From Verrucomicrobiia bacterium (GTDB taxonomy: Bacteria; Verrucomicrobiota; Verrucomicrobiia; Opitutales; Cerasicoccaceae): DNA of 64,000 nt. The translations under genes and the position numbers were made by a program. The notes beneath the pieces were generated by a model. It was given only the letters and a program-made list of their open reading frames with translations, was not told where the DNA came from and did no database searches. Every line of letters starts with the position of its first letter. Position 1 is the stretch's first letter. Of the stretch, positions 45,723 through 55,276 are shown piece by piece. Where the stretch lies: NCBI GenBank assembly GCA_030425485.1, contig JAUIAM010000010.1, forward strand, positions 51,816 through 115,815, in the 5' to 3' direction.

Positions 45723-46679
45723 TTAGGCTGTTTTCGCAGCCATTTCTTCGCGGGCTTTTTCAGCTAGTGGTGTGCTTAGGTAGCGTTCGCCGAAGCTACA
45801 GCCGACAGTGACAATGGTCTTGCCAGCCATTTCCGGACGCTTCGCCAGTTCCATTGCGGCCCACACGTTAGCTCCGGTCGAAATGCCGCCCAGTATTCCG
45901 TCTTTTTCTGAGAGAGCTTGGGCTGTGGCGAAGGCGTTTTCGTTGCTCACTTTGATAATGTCGTCAATCACATCGGTGTTGCAGTTCTTCGGAATGAACC
46001 CGGCGCCGATGCCTTGGATTTTATGTGGCCCAGACTGTCCGCCGGAAATAACCGGGCTTGCCTCCGGTTCGACGGCCACGCTGTAGAGTTTTTTGCGAGA
46101 TTTAATCACTTCCGAGACTCCAGTGATGGTTCCGCCCGTGCCGACTCCAGCTACAAATGCGTCGATTTTGCCTCCAGTCGCCGACCAAATTTCCTCGGCG
46201 GTCGTCTTACGGTGAATCTCTGGATTCGCCGGATTCTCGAACTGTTGCGGCATGAACGCACGCGTGCCTTGCTCCTCGACTAATTCAATTGCCCGGGCGA
46301 TGGCACCCGACATGCCTTTGGGACCGGGAGTCAGGATGATTTCCGCGCCGAGCATACGTAGGAGCACACGGCGTTCGAACGACATTGTCTCCGGCATAGC
46401 GAGAATGAGTCTGTATCCCTTGGCCGCGCAAACGAAGGCAAGAGCGATGCCAGTGTTCCCCGAAGTCGGCTCAATGACAATGCTGTCCGGCTTGAGTTTT
46501 CCGTTGCGTTCAGCGGTCTCAATCATTGCCCTTCCGATGCGATCTTTTACACTGGCGAGCGGGTTGAAGAATTCGCACTTGAGGTAGATGTTTGCATCTA
46601 TGTCCTCTGTAGTGCGGTTAATTTTGACGAGCGGCGTGTTACCGATGGTTGCCGTAATCGAATCGTATAATTTGTTCAT
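45723..46679 (-). CDS. cysK: cysteine synthase (O-acetylserine sulfhydrylase)
   Basis: A 318-residue PLP enzyme making cysteine from O-acetylserine and sulfide. Motifs: [13 protein letters not shown], the PLP-lysine segment [40 protein letters not shown] (phosphate loop) and [12 protein letters not shown]. It is intact. Start at 46679 is the family start; the open frame continues to 46850. It is the only core-metabolism gene inside the metal region, where extra cysteine or sulfide binding may help resist thiophilic metals (inferred). Confidence 0.93.
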   Translation of the reverse strand: MNKLYDSITATIGNTPLVKINRTTEDIDANIYLKCEFFNPLASVKDRIGRAMIETAERNGKLKPDSIVIEPTSGNTGIALAFVCAAKGYRLILAMPETMSFERRVLLRMLGAEIILTPGPKGMSGAIARAIELVEEQGTRAFMPQQFENPANPEIHRKTTAEEIWSATGGKIDAFVAGVGTGGTITGVSEVIKSRKKLYSVAVEPEASPVISGGQSGPHKIQGIGAGFIPKNCNTDVIDDIIKVSNENAFATAQALSEKDGILGGISTGANVWAAMELAKRPEMAGKTIVTVGCSFGERYLSTPLAEKAREEMAAKTA

Positions 46680-46797
46680 AAATATTCTGTGGTTTGTTTT
46701 AAGAGAAAAGATAATTAGCGAATCACCGGACATGGTACGCGGTGAAACATGGCAACAGTTCGACTGAACCGCTGCCCAACTTGGCAAATTCATCTCC

Positions 46798-47238
46798 TCA
46801 AAGCCGCAGCACAATAACGCGGCTGACCAATTCAGCGGTGGACTCCACATGATTTAGTCTGCGGATAAGACCCCATGACCCCGGCATTTCAGGAAGGAAG
46901 CTCGTTACTGGAGTTATATGCCTCCCGCGAGTAACCTTCGTAAATAGCACATCTCCCGACTTTAGTGTTACGGGACGTACCAATAGCCAGTCCGCCGATT
47001 TCAGCAATAAGTCTGTGCAAGACGGATATTTCGATCCGAAGATTGGCATTTCCGGAACCACGCATTCCACACTAGCTTCAGAAGAATCATGGCTCAAAAG
47101 TTCGACAGGTGGCTGCTGATCTCCCTCAGGATAAAAGCAAATTACGACCCCATTGACCGTACCCAAAACAGAGCCTAAGGCGATCAGCAATGCCAAGCTG
47201 ATTGCGGCTATATGTCGTGTATGTCGATGATGGGTCAT
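46798..47238 (-). CDS. secreted protein in metal cluster, unknown
   Basis: A 146-residue protein with a His-rich start ([10 protein letters not shown]), a signal/anchor ([20 protein letters not shown]) and two or three cysteines ([30 protein letters not shown]). Small secreted proteins of this outline accompany czc operons in other bacteria; I cannot name a family. It precedes cysK on the same strand. Confidence 0.55.
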   Translation of the reverse strand: MTHHRHTRHIAAISLALLIALGSVLGTVNGVVICFYPEGDQQPPVELLSHDSSEASVECVVPEMPIFGSKYPSCTDLLLKSADWLLVRPVTLKSGDVLFTKVTRGRHITPVTSFLPEMPGSWGLIRRLNHVESTAELVSRVIVLRL

Positions 47239-47277
47239 GGATTAGGCTAGGTCAAATAACACACTCAATTGGAAAGT

Positions 47278-48075
47278 TTATTTCGATAATTTTAAGATGC
47301 GCATCGCTCCCCGCATGACGAATCCGAAAACAATACCGCCGACGATGAGGTCGGGCCAGGGGCTATCGAGCGAGTATACGAGTAAACCGGCGACGATGAC
47401 GCCGCCGTTAACGATGATATCGTTTGAGGTAAATATGGCGGACGCCTGCATATGAGCCTCTTCCGAACTAGCTTTTTGAATCAACCAAAGGCAAATCACA
47501 TTGGCGACCATGGCAAGAGAGGCCACGGCGATCATCGTCCTGAAGTCCGGCATCGCCTCTGAAAAGAAGAACCGTCGAACAACTTCCGAAAAGCCGATAA
47601 GCGCCAACAGCATCTGGAAAAGCCCGCTGGTTTTAGCTACTTTCTTCTTGGTCGTAACGGCGGTGCCTACAGCTATCAGGCTGAGCCCGTAGACGATGGT
47701 ATCGGCCAGCATGTCGAGAGAGTCTGCAATCAGCCCCATAGAGTTCGATAACAAGCCGAATCCCATCTCGATGACAAAGAACGAAGCATTAATGCCGAGC
47801 ACCCACCACAAAATCTGTTTCTGAGTGATCTGCTCTTCGCCGGCGTATTTTTCTACTTTCTCAGAAGCCTCAAAACGTGAGCCCAATCCCAACTCTGCGA
47901 TTGCCTCAGTGATTAACTCCGCATTGCCCTGATGAATGACATGCACTGTTCGCTGAGGAATATCGAATGACAGACCAAGAACGCTCTCAAGCGGTTCGAT
48001 TTTGAGACGCACCATCTGCTTTTCCGAGGGGCAGTCCATTTTTTCAATGTGGTATGTCGATTTAAATAGCAGCAT
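47278..48075 (-). CDS. CDF-like cation transporter with HMA-like N-terminus
   Basis: About 265 residues. The first 70 resemble a metal-binding fold (STYHIEKMDCPSEKQMVRLK with MDCPSE in place of the usual MTCxxC). Then five to six membrane segments with the transport aspartates in LIADSLDMLADTIVYGL and FTSNDIIVNGG. The C-terminal cytoplasmic domain of typical CDFs is missing. ATG at 48075 is 4 bases after the ArsR stop; an alternative GTG at 48108 has GGAGGG upstream. It should export a divalent cation. Confidence 0.78.
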   Translation of the reverse strand: MLLFKSTYHIEKMDCPSEKQMVRLKIEPLESVLGLSFDIPQRTVHVIHQGNAELITEAIAELGLGSRFEASEKVEKYAGEEQITQKQILWWVLGINASFFVIEMGFGLLSNSMGLIADSLDMLADTIVYGLSLIAVGTAVTTKKKVAKTSGLFQMLLALIGFSEVVRRFFFSEAMPDFRTMIAVASLAMVANVICLWLIQKASSEEAHMQASAIFTSNDIIVNGGVIVAGLLVYSLDSPWPDLIVGGIVFGFVMRGAMRILKLSK

Positions 48076-48079
48076 TTGA

Positions 48080-48508
48080 TTAGCCGTGAGAAACACGTGG
48101 GGAATCACTGCTCACAGTCCCTCCGTTTTCTGTCTGGACCAAACCAATTTTGCAGCGTCCATCCTCGCGTAACTGCATGCGCGCTTCGACCCGCTTTTGG
48201 TCGCTCGTGAATAGGTCAGCTTTGTCTTCGATCATCGCGACGCCGGTGTAGATAGAATCTAGAAGGCCTTTCTTATTTTGTTTGAGCCCATAGTAAATCC
48301 AGCGGCCTTCTTTGTTGCTTTCGAGAATGCCTGCCGACTCCAGAATCTTTACTTGTTTGGAGACGTTGTATTGTTTCTCATTGAGGGCATCGACTAACTC
48401 ACAGACACACATTTCTGTTTGATTGACGACGAGTAGCCGGACGATTCGCAGTCTCGTCAGGTCGGACAAAGATTTGAAGATTGCGGAAGCGGATGTTGGA
48501 TCAATCAT
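48080..48508 (-). CDS. arsR: ArsR/SmtB-family metal-sensing repressor
   Basis: A 142-residue winged-helix repressor: SDLTRLRIVRLLVVNQ, the metal-site-type helix TEMCVCELVDALNEKQYNVSK (Cys-Val-Cys), then LKILES and GRWIYYGLK. The Cys pair is the alpha3 site of ArsR-type sensors. It sits inside the czc cluster, 27 bases after czcA, so it can control its own operon. The C-terminal 40 residues are an acidic extension. Confidence 0.85.
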   Translation of the reverse strand: MIDPTSASAIFKSLSDLTRLRIVRLLVVNQTEMCVCELVDALNEKQYNVSKQVKILESAGILESNKEGRWIYYGLKQNKKGLLDSIYTGVAMIEDKADLFTSDQKRVEARMQLREDGRCKIGLVQTENGGTVSSDSPRVSHG

Positions 48509-48535
48509 GGGATGAAATTCGATTTAGAGGGTTTG

Positions 48536-51500
48536 TCATGCATCAGTGTCTTCGCGTTGGGGATCACCGCGACTACCGAACAGTTCATAGAGAAGCGGCA
48601 GAACAAGCAGAGTCAACAAAGTCGAAGTCAGGATGCCACCGACCACGACGGAAGCCAGTGGCCGCTGAATTTCCGAACCGACACCAGTGGATAAGGCCAT
48701 GGGTAAAAATCCCGCAGCCGAGGTCAGTGCCGTCGCCAACACGGGGCGGAGGCGTTGGCAGGCGGCCTGTGTGACGGCTTCCCGCAGGTTGGCGGTGCGC
48801 TCGCGGTAGGAACGAATGGCCGAAATCAAGATCTGCCCGTTGAGAACGGCGATGCCACTTAAAGCGATAAAGCCGACGGCGGCACTCACACTGAAAGGGA
48901 TACCTCTAAACCAGAGGGTGAGGATACCGCCAATGAGGGCGAGTGGGATGCCACTGTAAATGAGCAAAACATCGCGCATGTTCTTCAAGCTGAAGTAGAG
49001 CAGGAAGAAAACAGCCGCTAATGTAACTGGCACCACAATGGCGAGGCGTGTCTGAGCGCGTTCGAGGTTCTCAAACTGACCGCCCCAATCGAGCACGTAG
49101 CCCTCGGGCAGTTCCAGTGATTCATTGATCTTGGCCTTAGCTTCGGCGACGAATGATGAAACGTCACGGTCGTCCACGTTGACCTGAATACGGATCAAGC
49201 GGCGGCCCCATTCACGGTTGATCGTGGCGGAGCCATCTTCGATCCGAATGTCAGCCAGCCGATGCAGGGGCAGCTGCTGGCCTTCGGCAGTCGGAATGAT
49301 CGTGTTACGCAAGGCGTCGATATCCGTGCGCAAAGCGTCCGGCAGGCGCAGCACGAGGGGGAAGTTGCGTTGCCCCTCAAATACTTGCCCGGCCCGTGTC
49401 CCCCCCACGGATTCGACAATGCTCATGACATGGCGAGCGGAAATGCCGTGCTGTGCGATGACATCCTGCCGTATGTCGATCTTGAGGGTCGGCTGCCCGG
49501 TCAGTTGGTCGACGGAAATGTCGCCGCTACCTTCGACATCGAGCAGAATCCGCTGCACGTCGTCACTCAGTCGCACAAGTTCGTCAAACTCGTCGCCGTA
49601 GATCTTGATTCCCACGTCGGAGCGGATGCCGGACTCCATTTCGTTGAGCCGCATTTCGATGGGCTGGGTGAAGGCCATGTTGAGTCCGGGCAGTTCGGCC
49701 ACGGTCGCTTGCATGGCGGCGACCAACTCCGTCTGGGTTTTGGCTTTCGTCCATTCTTCACGCGGATTCAGAGAGATGAAAATATCGGTCAGTTCCGTCC
49801 CCATCGGATCGGTGGCGACCTCGGCCGAGCCGATGCGGCTCCAGACGTGGCGGATTTCATCCGGGTAGTTTTCCAGTAAGAGCTGCTCGATGCGCGTGTT
49901 GTATTTGACGGATTCGGGAATCGAAATTCCGGCAAGTCGGATCGTATTGATCGTGACCGCGCCTTCACTCAGTCGAGGCACGAATTCGCCGCCCATTTTC
50001 GCACCAGCCCATAGCGTCAGCGCGAAGACAACGGCCACCGCCGTCAAAACAAACACGCGGGCGCGCATGGCGAAGCGCAAACAGGCCGCGTAGGCCTTGG
50101 TCAATGTCCCCGCAAACCAGCCCGCCTCTTCTTTCGCACTGGGCTTGATGAAATAATAGTTGAGCACGGGCGTGACGGTCAGCGCGTAGATCAGTGCGCC
50201 TGCGAGGGCGAAGATGAAGGTCAGCGCCATCGGGCGAAACATTTTACCCTCGGTGCCTTCCAGCGTCAGTATCGGGAAAAACACTACAATTGTGATGCCC
50301 ATTCCGAAAACGACGGGGCGGGCGACTTCCTTGGCCGAGCTGATGACGATCTCAAGGCGCTCCGCCTTGGTCAGTTCCCGCCCCAACTCGACGCGTCGCT
50401 GCCCCAGCTTGCGCATGTTCGACTCGGTCATCACTACGGAGCCGTCCACGATCATGCCAAAGTCAACCGCGCCTAGACTGAGCAAACTGGCCGCGATGCC
50501 GAAGTAGCTCATGCCGAAGGCCGAAAAGAGCATGGAGATCGGAATGACCGAAGCGACCAACAGGCCTGCCCGGAGATTTCCCAGCAGCACGAAAAGGATC
50601 GCCACGACGAGGATGGCACCCGCCGCTAAGTTATGTTGAACCGTGCCGATGACCTGGCTGGTGAGTTCGGTGCGATCATAGACGACGTTCACGACGACGT
50701 CTTCCGGCAGTGACCGGCGGAGGCGATCCAGGCGTGTCTTGAGTTCTTCGGTCACGACCATGCCGTTTTCCCCCATCAGCATGAAGGCCAGGCCGAGCAC
50801 AATCTCGCCTTGCCCCTGTGCGGTGACAGCGCCCCGGCGGATTTCGTAGCCGATCTTCACCTCGTCGGCCACATCGCGGATGCGCAGCGGGCTGCCCGCG
50901 TAGGAGGCGATCACGATGTCCTCGATCTCTTTGATCGACTCCACGCGCCCGAGGCCGTGGATCAGCAGCGACTGCCCGCCGCGTGTGAGGATGCCGCCAC
51001 CGGCGTTGCTGTTGTTCGCCTGTAGCGCTTCGGCTACCTCGTCGAGGGTCAGCCCGAATTTGACCAAGTTCCGGGGCGAGACAATGACGTGATATTGCTT
51101 TTCGTAGCCGCCCCACGAGTTGACTTCGGCGACCCCGGAGACTTTCCGCAGCTCTGGTTTGATCACCCAGTCATGCAGTGTCCTCAGCTCCTCCAAGGAG
51201 TGCTCGGGATCGGTGGAGCTGAGAGTGTAGTGAAAGATTTCGCCGAGTCCGGTCGAAATGGGGCCCAGCTGTGGCCGTTCGATATCCTCGGGCAGTTCGA
51301 CCGTGGAGAGCCGTTCGGAGATATATTGCCTCGCCTCGGAAATCTCGGTATTGTCCGAAAAGGTCGCGACGACTTGGGAAAAACCGAACTTGGAAACCGA
51401 GCGGACGCTTTCCAGCCCGGGCAACCCGCCCATCGCCAGCTCAACCGGCAGGGTGATCTGTTGCTCGATCTCCTCAGGATTGAGCGCGGGTGCGACGGTG

Positions 51501-51646
51501 TTGATTTGCACCTGAACGGGCGTCGTGTCGGGAAACGCATCCACAGGGAGCTGAAATAATTTCCATGAACCGACACCGATAAAGAGAGCCGAAAGTAGCA
51601 GAACCAAGAGCCGATTCTGCAATGAGAGTTTTGAAATGGATTCCAT
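48536..51646 (-). CDS. czcA: RND heavy-metal efflux pump, CzcA-type
   Basis: A 1036-residue inner-membrane pump, full length for the heavy-metal RND family. It starts LSLQNRLLVLLLSALFIGVG, has PVDAFPDTTPVQVQI, the proton-relay segment AVDFGMIVDGSVVMTESNMR (both Asp and the Glu, as in CzcA), and ends in LLVLPLLYELFGSRGD. With CzcB and CzcC it should export divalent cations (Co, Zn, Cd) across both membranes. Confidence 0.93.
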   Translation of the reverse strand: MESISKLSLQNRLLVLLLSALFIGVGSWKLFQLPVDAFPDTTPVQVQINTVAPALNPEEIEQQITLPVELAMGGLPGLESVRSVSKFGFSQVVATFSDNTEISEARQYISERLSTVELPEDIERPQLGPISTGLGEIFHYTLSSTDPEHSLEELRTLHDWVIKPELRKVSGVAEVNSWGGYEKQYHVIVSPRNLVKFGLTLDEVAEALQANNSNAGGGILTRGGQSLLIHGLGRVESIKEIEDIVIASYAGSPLRIRDVADEVKIGYEIRRGAVTAQGQGEIVLGLAFMLMGENGMVVTEELKTRLDRLRRSLPEDVVVNVVYDRTELTSQVIGTVQHNLAAGAILVVAILFVLLGNLRAGLLVASVIPISMLFSAFGMSYFGIAASLLSLGAVDFGMIVDGSVVMTESNMRKLGQRRVELGRELTKAERLEIVISSAKEVARPVVFGMGITIVVFFPILTLEGTEGKMFRPMALTFIFALAGALIYALTVTPVLNYYFIKPSAKEEAGWFAGTLTKAYAACLRFAMRARVFVLTAVAVVFALTLWAGAKMGGEFVPRLSEGAVTINTIRLAGISIPESVKYNTRIEQLLLENYPDEIRHVWSRIGSAEVATDPMGTELTDIFISLNPREEWTKAKTQTELVAAMQATVAELPGLNMAFTQPIEMRLNEMESGIRSDVGIKIYGDEFDELVRLSDDVQRILLDVEGSGDISVDQLTGQPTLKIDIRQDVIAQHGISARHVMSIVESVGGTRAGQVFEGQRNFPLVLRLPDALRTDIDALRNTIIPTAEGQQLPLHRLADIRIEDGSATINREWGRRLIRIQVNVDDRDVSSFVAEAKAKINESLELPEGYVLDWGGQFENLERAQTRLAIVVPVTLAAVFFLLYFSLKNMRDVLLIYSGIPLALIGGILTLWFRGIPFSVSAAVGFIALSGIAVLNGQILISAIRSYRERTANLREAVTQAACQRLRPVLATALTSAAGFLPMALSTGVGSEIQRPLASVVVGGILTSTLLTLLVLPLLYELFGSRGDPQREDTDA

Positions 51647-51667
51647 GAAGTTTGAATCGCAAGCGAG

Positions 51668-53593
51668 TTAATCGTCGACGCAGCCTGCACCTAGACGAGA
51701 CTTGAGAAACTCTGACATGGCGATAAAGGCCCCCTCGGTTACGACCAGTTCGTCTGGACTGAGACCTTCCATGACGGCAACCGTATCGCCTCCTGATTGT
51801 CCGAGCCTTACGTGTCGTAATGCATAAAGATCAGCTGCTTCTTTTACGAAAACATAGGGTCGGCCTTCGTGATGCTGAATCGCATCACTTGGCAGCAAAA
51901 CGGCGTTACCCGAACTCGTGAGCGCCAACTCGGCATGCCCAAACATGCCTTGCCGTATGGTGCCTTGCGGATTCTTTATCTCGGCGCGGGCTTTAAGCAT
52001 ACGGTTTCGCGTATCAATGGCGGCATCCACCCAGGTGACCACTCCGGTATATTCAACACCTTCAGGTCCACCGTCGAAACGCGCTGTCACGATCTGACCG
52101 ACTTGCACGGAATCGGCATGCTCCGGGCTGACTGATAAATCCAGCCAAAGGGTCGATAAGTCAGTTACCTTGAACAGCGCTTTGCCTTCGGATACGGCTT
52201 CCCCCACAACGGCCTCACGAGCGACGAGCGTTCCCGCAAACGGCGCACGCAGTCGGATAATGGAGCTGCTGTCCTGCTCTTTGGCGATTTGTGCAATTTC
52301 CTCAGCCGTAAACCCGAGGTTCAGAAGCTTTTGCCGCGCCATTTTGCTCTTTAAGTGTGCCACTTCATCAGCCGCCTCCGCTTCCAGGAAGTCACGGGTT
52401 GCCGAGATCTTTTCTTCTTTCAGCTTTTTCTCCCGCTGATAAGCAGTTTCCGCAATACGCTCCTCTACCCGGCGGGTGAGGAATTCCGCCTTTGCCGAGG
52501 CTACTTCGTCGGAACTGATCTCGACGAGCACATCTCCCTTGCGGACAGATTGCCCCACGTCCGCATGAACGGCGCGAACAATCCCATCGGCGAGTGGTGT
52601 CACGAGCGCCAACTTGTTTCGGTTGTAGCTCACTTCGAAGAAAGCCGACACCGATGGTTGCGCAATGCCTTCGGTGGGATATGAGGTTGCAATTCCCGCC
52701 TTGGAAGAGGATTCCGCCGAAGCAAAGCGGACTTTTACACTTTTGCCCGGTGCGAGTTGGCCGGCGAGTTGAGGCTGACAAATACCACATTCCAATTCGG
52801 CAACATCGTGCTCCTTGCACCAGAGAGCAGGGGCGTCCGATTGCTTGGAAGAATCTTGCTGTGTGCTATGAGTTGCCCGAGCCGGGTCGCAGTAGAAACA
52901 TTCGTCCTCGTAGAGGCTGTGTTCTTCGCACCAGAGGCGACCCTTGTCTTCCAACTGTGGCTGGCATATCCAGCAACGGTCTTCATAGCGGTCGTGCTCA
53001 CGGCACCACAGTCGCCCCTTGTCTCGTTTGGACGGGTCACAAATATAACAGAGATCGACAGAAACCCCGTGGGGGTCGCAGGTTTCCGAGGAAAGTGAAA
53101 TACTCGCTTGCGCAGACGCGGTAGAAGCGGTCGCGGGGGTGTTGTTTTTCTCGCTTACCTCTGGATGGCAGTAGAAGCATTCGTCCTCGTAGAGGCTGTG
53201 CTCCTTGCACCACAGGCGATCCTTGTCTTCCAGTTGTGGCTGGCAAAGCCAGCAGCGATCCTCGTAGCGATTGTGTTCCTTGCACCACAAGCGTCCTTTT
53301 TCACGTTTGGACGGGTCACAGATATAGCAGAGATCCTTGCTGACGCCATGCGCTTCACAAAGCTCAATCGCACTAGAAGTGTGGCTCGTGGTAGCCTCGC
53401 TTTTTGCCTTTTCGCTCTGACCTTTAGGTATGTCCGTTTCACAGAGAGTGCATTCATCTCCGTTATCCTGCTTCTGCACCTCGGCTGCGCCATCTGCGCT
53501 TCCAATCAGAGGCACTAATGACAGAATAACCGTTAAGAGGACTACGACGCTCCATCTGGAGCGATTGAACTGGGCATGATGATTTGTTTTCAT
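51668..53593 (-). CDS. czcB: CzcB-type periplasmic adaptor with Cys/His-module array
   Basis: A 641-residue exported protein. Residues 1-33 are a signal peptide; residues 45-275 contain seven modules of the form CxEHxxxxExxCxxC (for example WCKEHNRYEDRCWLC), at Cys 79, 104, 129, 172, 197, 222 and 259, plus CTLC at 48-51. From about 280 the adaptor begins: barrel, long alpha-hairpin (RRVEERIAETAYQREKKLKE), lipoyl (ADGIVRAVHADVGQSVRKGD) and membrane-proximal parts. The modules probably bind metal or zinc; two triplets (52889-53080 and 53168-53359) are close copies. Confidence 0.85.
   Translation of the reverse strand: MKTNHHAQFNRSRWSVVVLLTVILSLVPLIGSADGAAEVQKQDNGDECTLCETDIPKGQSEKAKSEATTSHTSSAIELCEAHGVSKDLCYICDPSKREKGRLWCKEHNRYEDRCWLCQPQLEDKDRLWCKEHSLYEDECFYCHPEVSEKNNTPATASTASAQASISLSSETCDPHGVSVDLCYICDPSKRDKGRLWCREHDRYEDRCWICQPQLEDKGRLWCEEHSLYEDECFYCDPARATHSTQQDSSKQSDAPALWCKEHDVAELECGICQPQLAGQLAPGKSVKVRFASAESSSKAGIATSYPTEGIAQPSVSAFFEVSYNRNKLALVTPLADGIVRAVHADVGQSVRKGDVLVEISSDEVASAKAEFLTRRVEERIAETAYQREKKLKEEKISATRDFLEAEAADEVAHLKSKMARQKLLNLGFTAEEIAQIAKEQDSSSIIRLRAPFAGTLVAREAVVGEAVSEGKALFKVTDLSTLWLDLSVSPEHADSVQVGQIVTARFDGGPEGVEYTGVVTWVDAAIDTRNRMLKARAEIKNPQGTIRQGMFGHAELALTSSGNAVLLPSDAIQHHEGRPYVFVKEAADLYALRHVRLGQSGGDTVAVMEGLSPDELVVTEGAFIAMSEFLKSRLGAGCVDD
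52889..53080 (-). repeat. Cys/His triplet, second copy inside czcB
   Basis: Codes for residues 172-235 of CzcB and matches the block at 53168-53359 at about 80 percent of bases by eye, with protein more alike than DNA. Same orientation. Confidence 0.8.
53168..53359 (-). repeat. Cys/His triplet, first copy inside czcB
   Basis: Codes for residues 79-142; partner of 52889-53080. Confidence 0.8.
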
Positions 53594-53609
53594 TTTACTT
53601 CCTCCTCCT

Positions 53610-55001
53610 TTAATTGGAATTCGTTTCCGGTAATGTTTGCTGAAAATTAGAAAGTGACTGGCCGATCAAGGCCTCGATATCCACCGCGATCTGGTGGTAA
53701 GCAGCCTGTGATTCATTGTAGCGCAAACGAGTGTCGAAGAGCATGCGCTGGGCATCAATCACTTCGAGGTAGTTCGCTTTGCCCTCCTCGTATGCCCTGC
53801 GTGTGTCATCGTAGACTCCTTGCGCGGTGACCAGTAATTCCGTTTTGATGGCCGCAAGCTCTTCGTGCAGCATGGTCAACTGCTGATAAGCATTCGTCAG
53901 CGAAGCGTAAATCTGAACTTCGGTTTCACGCTGGCCTTGGCGGGCTCTTTCGAGTTCGCGCCTGGCTTTTAAAATATTCCCCTGATTTCGATTGAATACT
54001 GGAATTGGCACACTGACTTGAATTACCGCAGATAGGTCGTCGTTTTGATTCAAATGCTTTAAGCCGACCCCAACCGTTAAATCAGGTATCGCTTCAGATT
54101 GCTCCAAGCGAATCGCTGCCCGGCGCTCGGCAAGTTTAGCCGCCCAGCGAGCGATCTCCGGGTGCTGGTTAATTTGTGTGTAGAGGGTATGAATATGAGG
54201 TAAATTATCATGAGCTAAAAAAGCGCCCCTTACCTTTGTAAACTTCGGATTACTGCTTCCCCACAATGCCGCCAATCTGATTCGCGCACCGTCAAGTTCG
54301 CGTTGCGAGCGTTGCACATTGATCTTTTCCGAAGTCACGATGGCTTTTGACTTGGCTTGTTCCAGGGGAGAGGCGGCCCCGGCTTCAACGCGCTTGTCTG
54401 CAGCGACGAGGGCTTGCTCTGCAAGTTCGAGATTCATCTGCATCAGCTGATGACGTTCCTGAGCGGCCAGCACATTAATGAATGCCTTCGACACATCAGC
54501 GAGGATAGCCACGCGTGTAGCTTCATACTCCAAACTCGTGATGTCTTCATTCAGCCGCGCAACTTCAGAGCGGTTTTGCCGTTTCTGTCCAAGCTCAATG
54601 AGCTGGCTGATAAGCACCGTTGATTCAGCGCCATCAAAACCAGATCGATCACCCGATCCTGCAAACTCCTCTACATCTATTCCAATCTGAGGATTGGGCA
54701 AAAGGCCGGCCTGCAAGGTCTCAGCTTCGCTTATCCGCACGGACCATCCGTATTGCGCCAGCCTGGGGTTATTGAGTAACACGGCAGCAAAGGCATCAAG
54801 GAGCGTGATCTCCCCCTCAAGCTCCTCAAAGATGTAATCAGATGAGGGCGTATATTGCGGCTCAACGCTTTTAAGAGCCTGCAACTCTCCACCAAGGCTG
54901 CCATCCGACAAAGCCACAGTTTCTCCTTGGAGCAAACTGCTGGTATGCAGAAATAATGGCCATGCCACCCTAAGAGTTCGTTGTATTAGTCGGTTGCTCA
55001 T
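53610..55001 (-). CDS. czcC: CzcC/TolC-type outer-membrane efflux protein
   Basis: About 463 residues: signal peptide, then two tandem efflux-protein repeats with LLPNPQIGIDVEEFAGSGDR, long helices (RLAALWGSSNPKFTKVRG) and VPIPVFNRNQGNILKARREL. It forms the outer-membrane trimer duct of the pump. Its stop is 17 bases before czcB. Start at 55001 was chosen because it begins at the signal peptide; ATGs at 55013 and 55058 lie upstream. Confidence 0.9.
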   Translation of the reverse strand: MSNRLIQRTLRVAWPLFLHTSSLLQGETVALSDGSLGGELQALKSVEPQYTPSSDYIFEELEGEITLLDAFAAVLLNNPRLAQYGWSVRISEAETLQAGLLPNPQIGIDVEEFAGSGDRSGFDGAESTVLISQLIELGQKRQNRSEVARLNEDITSLEYEATRVAILADVSKAFINVLAAQERHQLMQMNLELAEQALVAADKRVEAGAASPLEQAKSKAIVTSEKINVQRSQRELDGARIRLAALWGSSNPKFTKVRGAFLAHDNLPHIHTLYTQINQHPEIARWAAKLAERRAAIRLEQSEAIPDLTVGVGLKHLNQNDDLSAVIQVSVPIPVFNRNQGNILKARRELERARQGQRETEVQIYASLTNAYQQLTMLHEELAAIKTELLVTAQGVYDDTRRAYEEGKANYLEVIDAQRMLFDTRLRYNESQAAYHQIAVDIEALIGQSLSNFQQTLPETNSN

Positions 55002-55008
55002 TAATAGT

Positions 55009-55020
55009 CGCATATATGCG
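55009..55020 (-). promoter_or_regulatory. possible ArsR-type operator in front of czcC
   Basis: Palindrome CGCATATATGCG, 8 bases upstream of the czcC ATG. ArsR/SmtB operators are AT-centred palindromes near the start of the operon, so this is a plausible site. The gap 55021-55276 holds the presumed promoter; no clear terminator separates it from the upstream permease gene. Confidence 0.4.
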
Positions 55021-55276
55021 CATGTTGGCATTTGATAATCAGAAACTGATGAAGTCAAGAGTTGTTTTTTATGAGGCCACTAAGACTCGTGGTTCTGGTG
55101 TTTCTGGCTGTATGAAAATATACTTGTCGGGTTTATTAACGGCGGCCCGGCAATTCGTGATGGCGTAGCGGATGCTGCTCATCGCGGATCAAGACTCAGT
55201 GTTAATTAGTTTGCCCGCTCTGCTTTCGCAGTAAAACTTGGCTGTCGCTTCTATGGAGTGAAAGCATCGTTTTGAG

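Noticed and set aside
52889..53359. Regularly repeated DNA looking like a CRISPR-type array
   Set aside because: The repeats are in-frame protein modules of CzcB without spacers or cas genes.
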